20,011 bases of DNA from Euplotes aediculatus (lineage: Eukaryota > Ciliophora > Spirotrichea > Euplotida > Euplotidae): NCBI GenBank assembly GCA_030463445.1, contig JAQGFW010000128.1, positions 1 through 20,011 on the forward strand, given 5' to 3'. Of the stretch, positions 1 through 10,388 are shown one piece after another. The position numbers and the translations under genes are program-made. The first letter of the stretch is position 1; each line of letters starts with the position of its first letter. A model generated the notes under the pieces. That model made no database searches and had not been told where the DNA came from. It saw only the letters and a list, made by a program, of their open reading frames with translations.

Positions 1-36
1 CCCCAAAACCCCAAAACCCCAAAACCCCAAAACCCC
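1..36 (+). repeat. Left telomere, C4A4 repeats
   Basis: Four and a half perfect CCCCAAAA units open the sequence. C4A4 at the 5' end is the C-strand of the G4T4 telomere used by spirotrich ciliates (Euplotes, Oxytricha, Stylonychia). With the matching G4T4 block at the other end it shows the window is a whole linear macronuclear chromosome. Telomere type alone does not separate Euplotes from Oxytricha; the breakage motif and UGA codons do. Confidence 0.98.
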
Positions 37-86
37 GTGCCTCGTTATAAGTATTGAAACAGAGTTAATATAATTAATTTTTGAAA
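37..86 (+). promoter_or_regulatory. 50-nt leader between telomere and start codon
   Basis: Only 50 nt separate the telomere from the first in-frame ATG, so promoter, transcription start and 5' UTR must all lie here. It contains a TATAA at 46-50 and the breakage motif at 52-61. The start context is AAAATGG. An in-frame TTG at 81 precedes it, but ATG at 87 is the better start. Very short leaders are normal for Euplotes nanochromosomes. Confidence 0.5.
52..61 (+). promoter_or_regulatory. Euplotes chromosome breakage sequence (E-Cbs), left
   Basis: The ten bases TATTGAAACA match the known Euplotes consensus HATTGAAaHH at every position. The A of ATTGAA is the 17th base inside the telomere, the spacing known for this motif when it lies in macronuclear-destined DNA. 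It directs chromosome fragmentation and telomere addition during macronuclear development. A TATAA at 46-50 lies between it and the telomere; the right end also has a TATAA there, so this may be part of a conserved subtelomeric signature or a promoter element. Confidence 0.9.
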
Positions 87-1046
87 ATGGAAAGCAGCCA
101 ACCATTGGAAGCTAATCAAGCTTGGGAATCTCTTGTCAGACTCAAAAACAAATTTGAAGATGGTGTCAAAATACAGGAGAAGTGGCAAAAGAAAGTCAAT
201 GATACAAATTTTATAGTTACATATTCGTCTGCATACAACAGATTTTATAAGAATCTCAAGAATAAGTTTGAAGAAAATAAGGAGTGTTGAAATATTGATT
301 TAAATGATAACTTAAAGGGAAAGGTGTATGATATTGAGTTCGAGAAGTTATTGGATCCAGACCAAATAATAGAAAATATTAAGAAATGGCAGAGTAATCT
401 CAAATGTAATGAATGCAATTGCAACAAAGAAGCAACAATGGTCTATATTAACGAAGATTTAGATTTTATTTATTGTAAATACCACGCCAATCCAACTGAT
501 CACCAAACGAAACCCCTAAATTTTGTACATGAGCTATCTGATCACGAATCTCTACTAAATTCATTAGAAATGAAATTGTTATATGTACAATTGCAAATGG
601 CTAACATAAGAAATGAAAATTTCAACTTTGATTCTAACTCTTCATGTAACAAAAATCTAGAACAATTAGAAAGCACTTTTAGTAAATTGAAGAATACTTT
701 AAATAACCTGTGAATTAGGGTTGAATCCATTACCAAAATTGATAATTCTAAAGCATTCAATAGAGAAGAGAAAAACAAATATGTATCATTAGAATTTATC
801 CCAGAAGAATGAATGAAATGCAATAGTATTTGCTCAGAAATTGAATCGATAATATCTGAAATGAGAAAAGATAGACAAATTGACTACATAATTCAAACTT
901 TAATCAACTATAACAAAGGAAATTCAGAATTTGAAGAAGAGTATAAAACTAACCAGTATCTTAAAGTACCAAGTGAAATATATGGAAAGAGATATAAAGT
1001 GGTTGATAATTCAATTCAGCCAATAATCTCGATCGAAAAATATATG
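87..1046 (+). CDS. Exon 1: N-terminal zinc-binding and coiled-coil part of a MORN protein (UGA = Cys)
   Basis: This exon gives 320 codons open from ATG 87 if TGA is read as Cys (Euplotes code). The TGAs at 288-290, 711-713 and 810-812 (residues 68, 209 and 242) join what looks under the standard code like three ORFs in one frame. Residues 107-139 form a Cys/His cluster, C-x2-C-x-C, then C130-x2-H133 and H139, like a B-box-type zinc-binding module. Flanking parts are rich in Lys, Glu, Leu and Asn and look helical or coiled-coil, as in B-box/coiled-coil proteins. The frame ends in ATG followed by GTAAGA, a good splice donor, with an in-frame TAA at 1053. I read 1047 as an intron start in phase 0. 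If it is not spliced, the protein ends at 1055 after two more residues. Function is unknown; a scaffold or adaptor role is only inferred from the architecture. Confidence 0.88.
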
Positions 1047-1373
1047 GTAAGATAAAATAATGTTGTCAATCTTACTGATAGAAAGGAAAAATATGAAAAT
1101 ATTTTATTTAAATTTTGAGATGTGAGACACTTATTTCATTATCGATTTTCTGAATATTTATAAACACATTATTTACAGTATTGCTCCTCTAATTTCAAAA
1201 GAAAAGTACTTACACAATATTATAATTTTATGCAAAACAACGAATTAGAAATTCTCGACAGCAAATGACTTTTAAAATGTAAAATATAATGCTGTAAATC
1301 CCTTTTTCCAGTCTCATTTTCGCCTTGTTCTACCTTTCAAAAATCACGAAAAAACACAATTTTCACATTTTAA
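1047..1373 (+). other. Ambiguous 3' flank of exon 1, with possible small exons
   Basis: The exon 1 frame stays protein-like beyond the TAA at 1053 and next meets stops at 1161, 1287 and 1371. Three optional removals keep the frame and skip a stop each: 1047-1085 (39 nt, GTAAGA to AAAG), 1122-1178 (57 nt, GTGAGA to ATTTACAG) and 1279-1311 (33 nt, GTAAAA to TTTTCCAG). All are multiples of three. A mini-exon 1086-1121 (12 codons) could thus precede the giant intron, or a stand-alone gene could end at 1289 or 1373. The AAAG acceptor is poor and this stretch is AT-rich, so I prefer direct splicing from 1047 to 11325, without certainty. Confidence 0.35.
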
Positions 1374-2832
1374 GAAAATTTACTTTTAAAATATTAAATA
1401 ATATTAAAAAAACAATAATTTCTTAATAAAAAATACAACAAAATAAGGTTGAAGTTATACTCTTAAGATAGAGTAATAAGATTAATTAAAATGAAAATAT
1501 GTTCAAATTATCAAGACCATAAGTTATCTCTTTTAGTAAATGGCCTTACTATGATTAAACTTCTCTACTATCTATCAAATTCTTTAGTAATGTTTTTCCT
1601 TCTTTAGATTTTCAGTTCAGGCTTAAAAGATTTCATTTTCTGTATACTTAAACTTTGATAATGAGAAATACAATTTTATGCTGGAATATGCTCTAGAGTA
1701 TAAAGGAAGCAAGATAACGAAACTCAATATTTTATTTTGCTAATTTTTTTTATTACACTTGATCTAATAGCTGATCAATTATTCATAATTAGTAATTAAT
1801 CTTCGATAAAGAGATTTAATTCATCTTCGAACTATGCTTCAAATTCTGCTAAAAATTCAATAAATTATTTCGATTAAATTATTTTGTTTATTCATTTGAT
1901 GAATGAGAATCCAACTGATCAAATCCAAATTATTACTAGCATTAATGTTTCTTAAATTTTGTGTTTTTAATGTCAAATTTTAACTTTAATAAACCATGAA
2001 TAGTTCGCTTTCTTTTTAAAACTTTTGTTTATATTTGCCAACACTTTTTTATATGTTATTCAACTAATCAATTTATACTAAATATATATTTTAAAATTTG
2101 CTATTTGCTTTTGTTTAAACTTAAATATCAACAAGCACATTTGTAAACGATGATCCGAGCTCTACTTAAAAAATAAAACTTAATAATAATATTTTTTTAA
2201 AATTCTTATACTGAGTTTATTTACAATTTTATTTCATCCTGATTTGTAAAAGGTGCTCTGAATTTTTCTACAAATTCATTTATTAATTACTTAATTTTAT
2301 TTGACAACAAAATTTCAATTATTTTCTTCAATGCCCAACAATCCTTTTTTCCTCACTATTCAGGCTAAATTCTTGAATAATATTTCAAAAGATCGATGCG
2401 CTCAACTTGAAGTGACAGCATAAATCCTCTTTGCTTCATTTACAAATATTTATCTATTTATAAATGTATAATCTTTCTGCATTATTTTTTAAATTTTTCT
2501 TGTGATTGAGCAATGTCTGAGACGGATTCAGAGATATATACTTTCTATACATACCTCTCGTTCATCAGTATATTTATATTTAAATTGACTTTATTATAGT
2601 CGAACTAAAGAGTTTACTTTTGATATAAATAATATTTTCCATTATCTTTATCTTGATTACTCAATAAAATTTCGTAAAAAGAGAAAACCCAACCCTGTAT
2701 TATATCATAGTCTTTATTACCAACTTAATTTCTTCTAAACAAATTTTTAATGCAGAGATAATTAAGACTTTGCATTCAAACTTCTAGTTCAGAATGTATG
2801 ATGCCTCATTCTACTTGTTTTGAACCAACTAA

Positions 2833-3156
2833 ACTAACCCTAACTTTAACTCCTTAATGGCATCTCTGATTGAGATAGCAACAAATATGCTAATTTTGCA
2901 GAGTTTGGAAGTTTTAGAAATATCTTGACAGTTCAAAATTAAACGAATCATTTGGCATTTAGACTCGGATTTCTTATATTCCATCAAACAATTATTCAAA
3001 GATTAATTAGTAAAATATGGACTAGATATAAAAACACAAACGGAATTAGTGTGAGAAAATATCTCAAAACACGAACTAGTTTTGGAGAAACAATTAGAAT
3101 ATTTTAACTATAAAAACAAGAACGATGAATTTATAAATAAAAAAAAGTTTATATAA
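2833..3156 (+). pseudogene. Unidentified protein-like relic, plus strand
   Basis: One plus-strand frame is open from 2833, with ATG at 2857, and continues to 3156 with a single internal stop, about 107 codons in all. The composition is balanced and helix-like, with charged Lys/Glu runs in the second half and UGA read as Cys twice. I recognise no family. A splice-acceptor-like TTTTGCAG lies inside it, so an exon is conceivable, but no good donor follows in the same frame. Most likely it is a fragment of a decayed mobile-element gene. Confidence 0.3.
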
Positions 3157-3854
3157 CAATTTAAGCTGTATAAGCAATCAAAAATAATTTATAGTTATAT
3201 CAGCAATTGCGAAGATAAATATATTAAAAGTAAACCTATGAGATAATTTAGCGTGATTAATAATTAAAAAATTTATTTGTATTTTGATATGAATATATGA
3301 AAAACTGTGATAATATAGATACATATTTCAGTTTTGTGCTTTTTAAAGCGATTTCTTCATCTGTAAAATTTGAATTTACTTAAATATCATTTTGATGTAT
3401 TTGTGTCGGCATTGGATCGATTAATAAGGAAAATTGAATAAAGTCTACTCAAAATACTTCAACTTATCTTTGAGATCTCTCTTTTTATTTATGCCGATAT
3501 TTGTCTCTTAATATTAACAACTCTTTTAGGTAATGGCTGCCTACAAAAAATTAATATTTCCCTAAATTGTTTTATTTACTCAGTTTACAACAATCGTTAT
3601 TGAGTTTATTACAATATTATATGGTTGATAGTAATTTCTATTTGTTTAACTGTAATCGCTATTTGGTTGGCAGTTAACACTACTTAGCTAATAAAAACAC
3701 TTTTAAGTTGATAAATTTTGGTATCAATTGGATAGCTCGACTACCTTTCAAATTGATCAACACTTCTTCTGCAATAATTTACTGCCGAAATATTTTTCAA
3801 ATTGTAAGTTATTTAATTTGAATTCTGAAATATTAAAATCATATCTTATCTTAG

Positions 3855-4190
3855 CTGTTAGCCTCTGCTATGACTTGTAATCGATGTCAAAACACAGAAA
3901 TAGCTCCTCAGAAACCTGTTAATTCAATTAAGTTTCTTAGATATCGTCATTTTTCCGAAAAAATTTATACATATTCTCAATTGAAGTTTGCGTGAAAATA
4001 GAATTTAGGTAAGTTCATTGAAATAATTAGAGTTTTGAACCAAGAATTTTGCCTTATTTTGAGGACTGTAACTGTTATTTCAAAGTTTAACAGTTTTTAA
4101 TCGGATTTAACCGAATTCGTACATAAAAGACTGAGACAAATTGAAAGAAGAAATGAGAAGAGGACTGGAACTTTTAATTTAAGTTAGGTT
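3855..4190 (+). pseudogene. Unidentified protein-like relic with a CxxC motif, plus strand
   Basis: After a TCTTAG at 3849-3854 the plus frame reads 48 codons containing Met-Thr-Cys-Asn-Arg-Cys, then continues protein-like to about 4190 across a few stops. GC is visibly higher than in the flanks. A short stretch inside it (3941-4008) in another frame is bounded by CTTAG and GTAAGT and could mimic an exon, but its phases (0 in, 2 out) do not fit the rest of the gene. No family is recognised. Confidence 0.28.
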
Positions 4191-4679
4191 TGTTTTAATA
4201 TCAATATTTACTTATAATTTATTTGAAATTATTTACGTTTGTGAATTTTTTAAATCTATTGTTATCATTTAAGGATAAATTATCAAAAATAAATAATGTT
4301 TTATTTTATTGATCACTATTGTTCATATCTTCTTTTAAACATCTTATATGAATTGGTAAAAATGATTTAGAAATAATTGAGATTGTCAATACCATTACAT
4401 TTTAAACTATCTTTATTGAAAGTCCAACATTTAACGAAAAGTTTTATGATTCAAAATTTATTGTTAACTCAAATATTGTTCATTTCTTACTCGAATTGTA
4501 AGATGATGTATTGCAATAAAATTAACATGAAACTCATCCACAAAATTTGAATTATAGATGTTTATTATCATAAAGAATTGAATTATAAATAGTCTGACGA
4601 AACTCATTAAACATCTTTTTGATCTCATTATCTTCATAATTTTATATAATTTTTGTTTGTAAATTTGAGCTTTCTTTTT

Positions 4680-5461
4680 AGTAGAATATATAATTCAGTA
4701 AGTGAGATTTTCAAACTTCCTGATTGATATTTAGAAGCTTTGTAGTTCTTTTATAGTCACCCTTTCTGCATTTATCTTTTGCAAATTTTCTAGAGCAAGT
4801 TATGTACGATCTTTAATCATATTGTATTGAGACCTTTATTCTTTTGAATTTATCTTCATTTATTATCATTCATCTGTAATCCTTGATAAACCATAAGCAA
4901 ACTAAAGATGATTTTACAGATAGTCCTCTTCAATGTATTTTGACTCTTAATTTATTTGTTTTGTTATCTCAATTCTCAAAAACTCTTATATATTTTAAGC
5001 ATTGTCAAGAATACATCAAGTTTAGATATGAATCTTTATAGAGATAAACTCCAATAATTATTAGTACCTATTTTTATTTAGCTAACGAAGTCCTACATTT
5101 ATGCCTAAATCTTTATATTGTTTATTTTTACCATTTCATCTGCAGTTCCCTCTTTAACTTTTATGAAAATTCCTTAAAATTTTCTATGACGTCGAGAAAT
5201 CAGGTTCATTAAGTCTCTCTTCAAGATTCCCAATTTTAAACTCTTTTGAAAAGATAGGAATACATTCCATATTTTAAAGAAGTCGTATTTTAACTTCACT
5301 CAGAGTTTTATTGATTTTCTAATTATATTCAGTCATTTAAAATAAGCTGTTATTGCATTTAATAAATCAAAGTCATTAAAAGATGAATGGTTTATATTAA
5401 TGTTAGTATTGCTTTCCTTTCTCAAGTTCTTTTTTAATTTAAAATCCCAAATAAGTCAACT
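4680..5461 (-). pseudogene. Decayed ORF region on the minus strand, unidentified
   Basis: The minus strand is purine-rich and protein-like throughout. The longest uninterrupted piece is 95 codons (5461 down to 5174) using UGA as Cys three times; a second piece of about 79 codons lies in the lower half. The reading shifts between frames, as expected for a gene decayed by indels. The product is basic and helical with no motif I can name. Its strand matches the transposase relic near 10 kb, so it may belong to the same kind of element, but this is inference. Confidence 0.35.
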
Positions 5462-6912
5462 TTAATTTTAAAATACTTGTTATTTATTACAATGAATAAA
5501 ATAAATTTGTATGTAAAAGTAAAATTGCTTTTATTTGAATATATTTTATTATTACTTCACTCTTTAATTTAGATTCATATTTTCTAATTCAAACATTTAA
5601 GCATAGTCAAAGTTTATTTTTATTAAGATTTGTTTTTTAATATATTGCGTAATCGTTAATAGTCCTTATTATCTTGATTAAACGTTATTTATAAATACAT
5701 TTATCTTTTTGTGAATTTGTCTGCTTAACAAATAATAATTAATGAACAAAAATGAACTTCTTAGAGAATAACTCAAATTTTAGTGCATCACTTTTATTTC
5801 CAATTTAACTTATTTTGATGGAATTAAGTTTGAATATAAATATTACTAACTCATTCATTTATTCACAATTACAATATTAAAGATCAACAATGATTAGATT
5901 ATGAAATGATACCTTTAACTTCGAGATAAGAATTAATGCTGAAAATTAACTTAGTACCTTTAAAGACAATTTATTTAGAGTAATCGAGTCTTGTCTTACC
6001 AATAAGGCACGAATGTTCATATGTTGGAAATGAAGGTTAATATTTATGATCAATTTTAGTTGGTCTCAAGGTTAATATGCTTTATCTCTTACAAAATATT
6101 TATTGTTTTTCTTAGAGCTATTTAAATAATTTTGATTTCATTTTCAATAATATATAGAAAATCATTTTTAAAAGCAACTTCGATATTTTCTCTAATAATA
6201 TATATTTAAATAAAGATAGTTTTTGAGAAAGAAAAAATATGATTAAATAATTAAATTTAAAGTTAATCTAATTTTATATTTAGTTTATTAATATCATTTT
6301 AGATACAGTTTAATTAAAATTTACTTGACATTTTATTTAAGAAAAAGATGATTTAAATTGAAAACTAAAAAAAGTGATTCATTTGCTATCAATTTTTTGC
6401 CAGTATTAAAAAATAACATATCTCTAAAATTTAAAATCTAATATAGTTAAACTTTTCCTACATATTATTTTCAATTCTATTAAATCAAAGAAATAACAAA
6501 ACTAGCTTGCAGTCTCATTCTGAATGTGTAAAAGTAGATAAATCTAATTTAACTCAAATTAAAAAAATAAAATTAGAGTTGAACAAAATATAATGCCAAG
6601 TTCGCAATACCTTCGTTAATTTAAAGATAATAGATTTAAAGAAATAAAATTAGTTCTCGCAGTCTTTAGTTAAATTTTATATTACTCAGTAACTATTTTA
6701 AGGAGGAAAAATATATGCAAATTATATACGAAGTTAAAACTCTCAAAAGTATGCATAACGTAAATTTTAAAACAAAAGGAATCAACGCGTATTCTTTCGG
6801 ATTACCATAAAATCCTTTGTATTAGTCCCGTATAATTGAGAAAACTATGACCATTAACATTTTAATCTACTTTTAATTTGCTTATCAGTAATCACTTAAG
6901 TAGCATAGTTAA

Positions 6913-7245
6913 AGAGAGTCATACACCTTATTAGATAACCAGCACAAGTTTATTTTATTTAATCCTTTATGTTTTGGACTGACAATCTTTTGTTCTGTTG
7001 ATTCCAAAAAGTTATGCAGAGCTGCAGCCTGCAGTCTATTAGGAAAGCAGGTTGACAAAGTTGATGCTGAAGAGTCTCAATTAATTAACTCTGTTCCCGA
7101 TCGACTTCGTACTATTATGCACTCTATCAATTTCGCTCTATTGGATGGGCTCTTTTACTTTTGTTGGATTTTGCATCAGGAAGTGAGGAGATGAATATTA
7201 TATTTCACTTTTTATATTCATGTTAATATATATTTTTTACAATAA
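6913..7245 (+). pseudogene. Probable C-terminal fragment of a Tc1/mariner-like transposase
   Basis: The plus frame is open for 110 codons in the Euplotes code. Its core (about 7000-7190) is far richer in GC than the surrounding DNA. The run SQLINSVPDRLRTIMHSI resembles the Tc1/mariner C-terminal pattern L-x-x-S-M-P-x-R-L-x-x-V-I. The end of the frame looks random again. I could not find the upstream D and E motifs, so this is at best a fragment. The minus strand here is also open and protein-like, which weakens the call. A GTGAGG at 7183 could mimic a splice donor. Confidence 0.33.
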
Positions 7246-8312
7246 ATTTAGCAAAATCATTTAAGTAAAACAAGCGTACTTTATAAATTTAAATTTTAGT
7301 AGTTTCTTCAATTTTTTGAATTAGTAAATAACTTAATTAAGAGACGGAAATAATTGAGTTGACTCAATTACCAAATTCAACATTTATAATCGGAGTCAAA
7401 GCCTCTCTCAAACTATGCAAACTTTTGATTTTCTGGGAAGGTGGCTCAGACAAAGGGTTTTACAGCATACTAATTATTGGACTCAAGCATGAGTCGTCAA
7501 AGTGAATAAAACTAAAATGCTTTATTTTACAACCGTTATTTAGTTTAAATGATCACTTGAGCTGAGTACTAAAAGAAGTCAATTTTAAGTAATTTTATCA
7601 CCATTTATTAATAAGTAAAGAATAGAGAAGTCCTTTTTATGCATGTATATCAAAGCTTTTACAAATATTAAAAGGTTATTTTAATTTCGAGTAAAAATAA
7701 ATTTGTTTTGAAAAGATACATTAAATACGCTCTAATAAGTGAGAAAGGATGCTGCTAAACTTGCTCTACTTTAGCCAAATACGAATATGAAATAAAATTA
7801 TAAATAAATTAGATAAGTTAAGCGTCTGATTTGAAGCTTGCATAGTCCAAATTCTGTTTTCGAGATTCAGATTTAAAATAAGCAAATAAAAACAAATGAA
7901 GATTCGAGTTAATCGATTTATAAATCTAAATATCAATTAGAATTTAAGCTGTGCTAATTATTCGTTGGATTTGAAAATGATATAGTTTATATTTAACTTT
8001 AATTCATATATGCATTTGATATAAATAATTTTTTTGTAGATTTAATTAATGTTATCAAATTTGCTAATTTGATAAAGAATTGAAATTAATATAAAAATTT
8101 AAAATAACTTAAACCCTTTGTCACAAATCTTCCTTCTAAATGTCCTTCTTATTTTTTAAAAAGGTCGTTGAGCATTTTAGTCTTTAGGTTTTATTCAAAA
8201 ATAAGAAAATAGATCTTTTTTTAATTTTAATATATATTTAATAAGATGTCACTTATTTAAGTTAACTTTCTTAGTATCAAAGAGCTTTAAAAATCCTTAA
8301 TGTATATATTTT

Positions 8313-8558
8313 TTAAAGATTTAAAAAACTCTTGTTTTCTTGTTAAGAATATTCAGGTGTCTTTATTTAATTCTCTTTCAAGCTTTCATAAATCTCAGTT
8401 GCTTCAGATTGAATAAACTAAGGATTAGCAATATTTAAGCTATCTGATTCGAAATTAATGTAAATTTTAGCCAAGTTTTCATCCTCTTAAACTATAAGCA
8501 AAGAGGCGATTTAGTTAATGGTTATTGAGGCTATAATTCCCATTCATGTTTGATCCAT
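8313..8558 (-). pseudogene. Short decayed ORF, minus strand, unidentified
   Basis: About 80 codons read as acidic, well-mixed protein sequence on the minus strand, interrupted by several TAA/TAG stops. No domain is recognised. The neighbouring strand and frames are low-complexity. It is included because its composition is clearly unlike the AT-rich background, not because a function can be assigned. Confidence 0.22.
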
Positions 8559-10051
8559 TGATTTCAAAAAACGAGTATGATAATTAATCATTAGTTTTCA
8601 TAACTTTTAGAAATTGTTTTAATTTTTTTCTGTTAAAAATAACGGAAAGTTTAACTTTTTCAAACTATTTACTTGAACTTAAATATGTAGGTTTTAAGAA
8701 AGAGTACTTAATTGAAATAAGCTTATTTAGCTCTGGATTGTTAATTATTATAATTATAAGGTAATAGGAATTCTTTATAGCTTCTTTTGGTATTAAAATT
8801 CGTTAAAAATTGAATTTGTTGAAATCCATTTTTTAAAATTTTAAACTAGAAATTTAGTAAAAACAATTATAATAATTTTTAACGACTCATTGATAAATTT
8901 AATAGATTTATAGAGTCTGTGAGTTTAATATTTATCATAAAGTAAAAATATTTCAATTAAAATTTGATAGTTAAATTTTATTAATAAAATTAATAGTTAA
9001 TTTTTACTTCAAAATATTAATGGTAAATCAAGTTGTTATCATTGAATACTAGCTTTCGTAATTTTTTACATTTATAAAAGTGAATAACATATTGAGATAC
9101 AGCGGTTATATACAATTTCTTTAATCAACTCAAGTTTCAAAACTTTCAACATATTTTTGCCTTATCATACATTATATTAATATGTTACATTTCTTTAGAG
9201 TCAGAAATTAAGTTTACGAAGACTATATAATATATCTAAAAACAATTCTTTATTATGGATTAGCAATTAATATCATGATTCGCCTGCTATTTCTTTTAGA
9301 AGCAGTTAGAATTGAGTTTTAACTTATAAAATTCTGAATAAAATCATTTTAATTGTCGATAAAAGTCAAAGAGTGTTATTAAATTAATATTCTATCGATT
9401 TAATTGTTCAATAAACTTAATATATAACAAAGGAGCTGTAATAAATATTTTATGAGTTCTTGCTTAATGGGAAAAGGATGATTAAATTCTTTAAAATCAA
9501 AATCTTTTCAATTATTATTAGTAGTTTTGATTTATCATAACTGAGTATCTTGCTATCTAATAAGGATTTCAATTATTTTAAAGAGTTCAGCTTTAATTTT
9601 ATTGTTATTTGAGTAAAAATCTTAAATAATTTTTAAACATTTTTTCAAATGAAATAAGTTTATTTTTTCTTTTCAAAATTTTCGAAATTTTTTAAGATTT
9701 ATCATTCTCATTAAAACTTAAGATCAATAAAATATAAGTCCTACATAATTTTGATTCTTTATTCTTGTATAATTAAGATATTGAAATCAATACTCTTCAT
9801 TTATTTCAGAATTTTCATTGCAAATAATGATTTTCTATTTTCATCATTTAAAAATCTCAAGAGGTTGGCAATAACATTAATATATTTCTTAATTTTTTAT
9901 CTTTGAAGTTTTTTATATCAATTGTTTATTGATTTAAAAAAGCTATAATTGATGCAAATCCTTTTCAAATTTAATAATGTTTTTAAGATTTTTTACTTAT
10001 TATTAGATTTTGTGTAATTGATCATTTTCAATTTAGTCGGGTTAGAAGTAG

Positions 10052-10388
10052 CTACGCATTTATTTGGCATTTTATTGCTTCTCTTTTTCTTAGTATAATC
10101 TCATTAGAAGTCTGTTTATCGATTATAATTGGTCTCATTCTCATTCTGATACTCTTAACCTGCCTATTTATTCTTCGAAAAATGCATGCGATTGAATGAG
10201 CAGAATAATTGAAAGCACCTCAATTATTTAATAGTCATTCATGGTCATAGTTATCAGTATAATTTTGGCAACTGCTACAAACAGTTTTGTTTTAAACTTG
10301 AATTTGGTCAGTTTAAATTTTCTTAAACAGCTTTCGCTGAATGCTTGATCCAAACAATCTTTTTTTGGACTTCGATAGATAACAACAT
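10052..10388 (-). mobile_element. Relic of a Tc1/mariner (Tec-like) transposase N-terminus
   Basis: On the minus strand ATG at 10388 begins a short run containing LSIEVQKKIVWIKHS, which resembles the first helix-turn-helix of IS630/Tc1/mariner transposases. After a break, a 79-codon frame (10291 down to 10052, UGA = Cys three times) follows. It contains a second helix-turn-helix-like stretch (AHSIACIFRRINR) and a basic Arg-Met-Arg linker. Two DNA-binding helix-turn-helix units followed by a basic linker is the normal N-terminal layout of these enzymes. I could not find a catalytic core further down the same strand. The assignment rests on pattern, not alignment. Confidence 0.38.

Noticed and set aside
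324-1055. Two further genes at 324-713 and 813-1055 downstream of a gene ending at 290
   Set aside because: All three lie in one frame separated only by TGA, which is Cys in Euplotes, so they are one exon.
2381-2599. A 72-codon frame open in the Euplotes code
   Set aside because: With only TAA/TAG as stops, several frames of this length are expected by chance in 18 kb on six frames, and the composition is unremarkable.
2829-2845. Internal CTAACCCTAAC as a telomere-like remnant
   Set aside because: It is only two imperfect units of a different telomere type and lies inside a protein-like frame.
4682-4697. A 16-nt micro-exon between CTTTTTAG and GTAAGT
   Set aside because: In the phase required by exon 1 it begins with TAG, and it lies antisense to a clearer relic.
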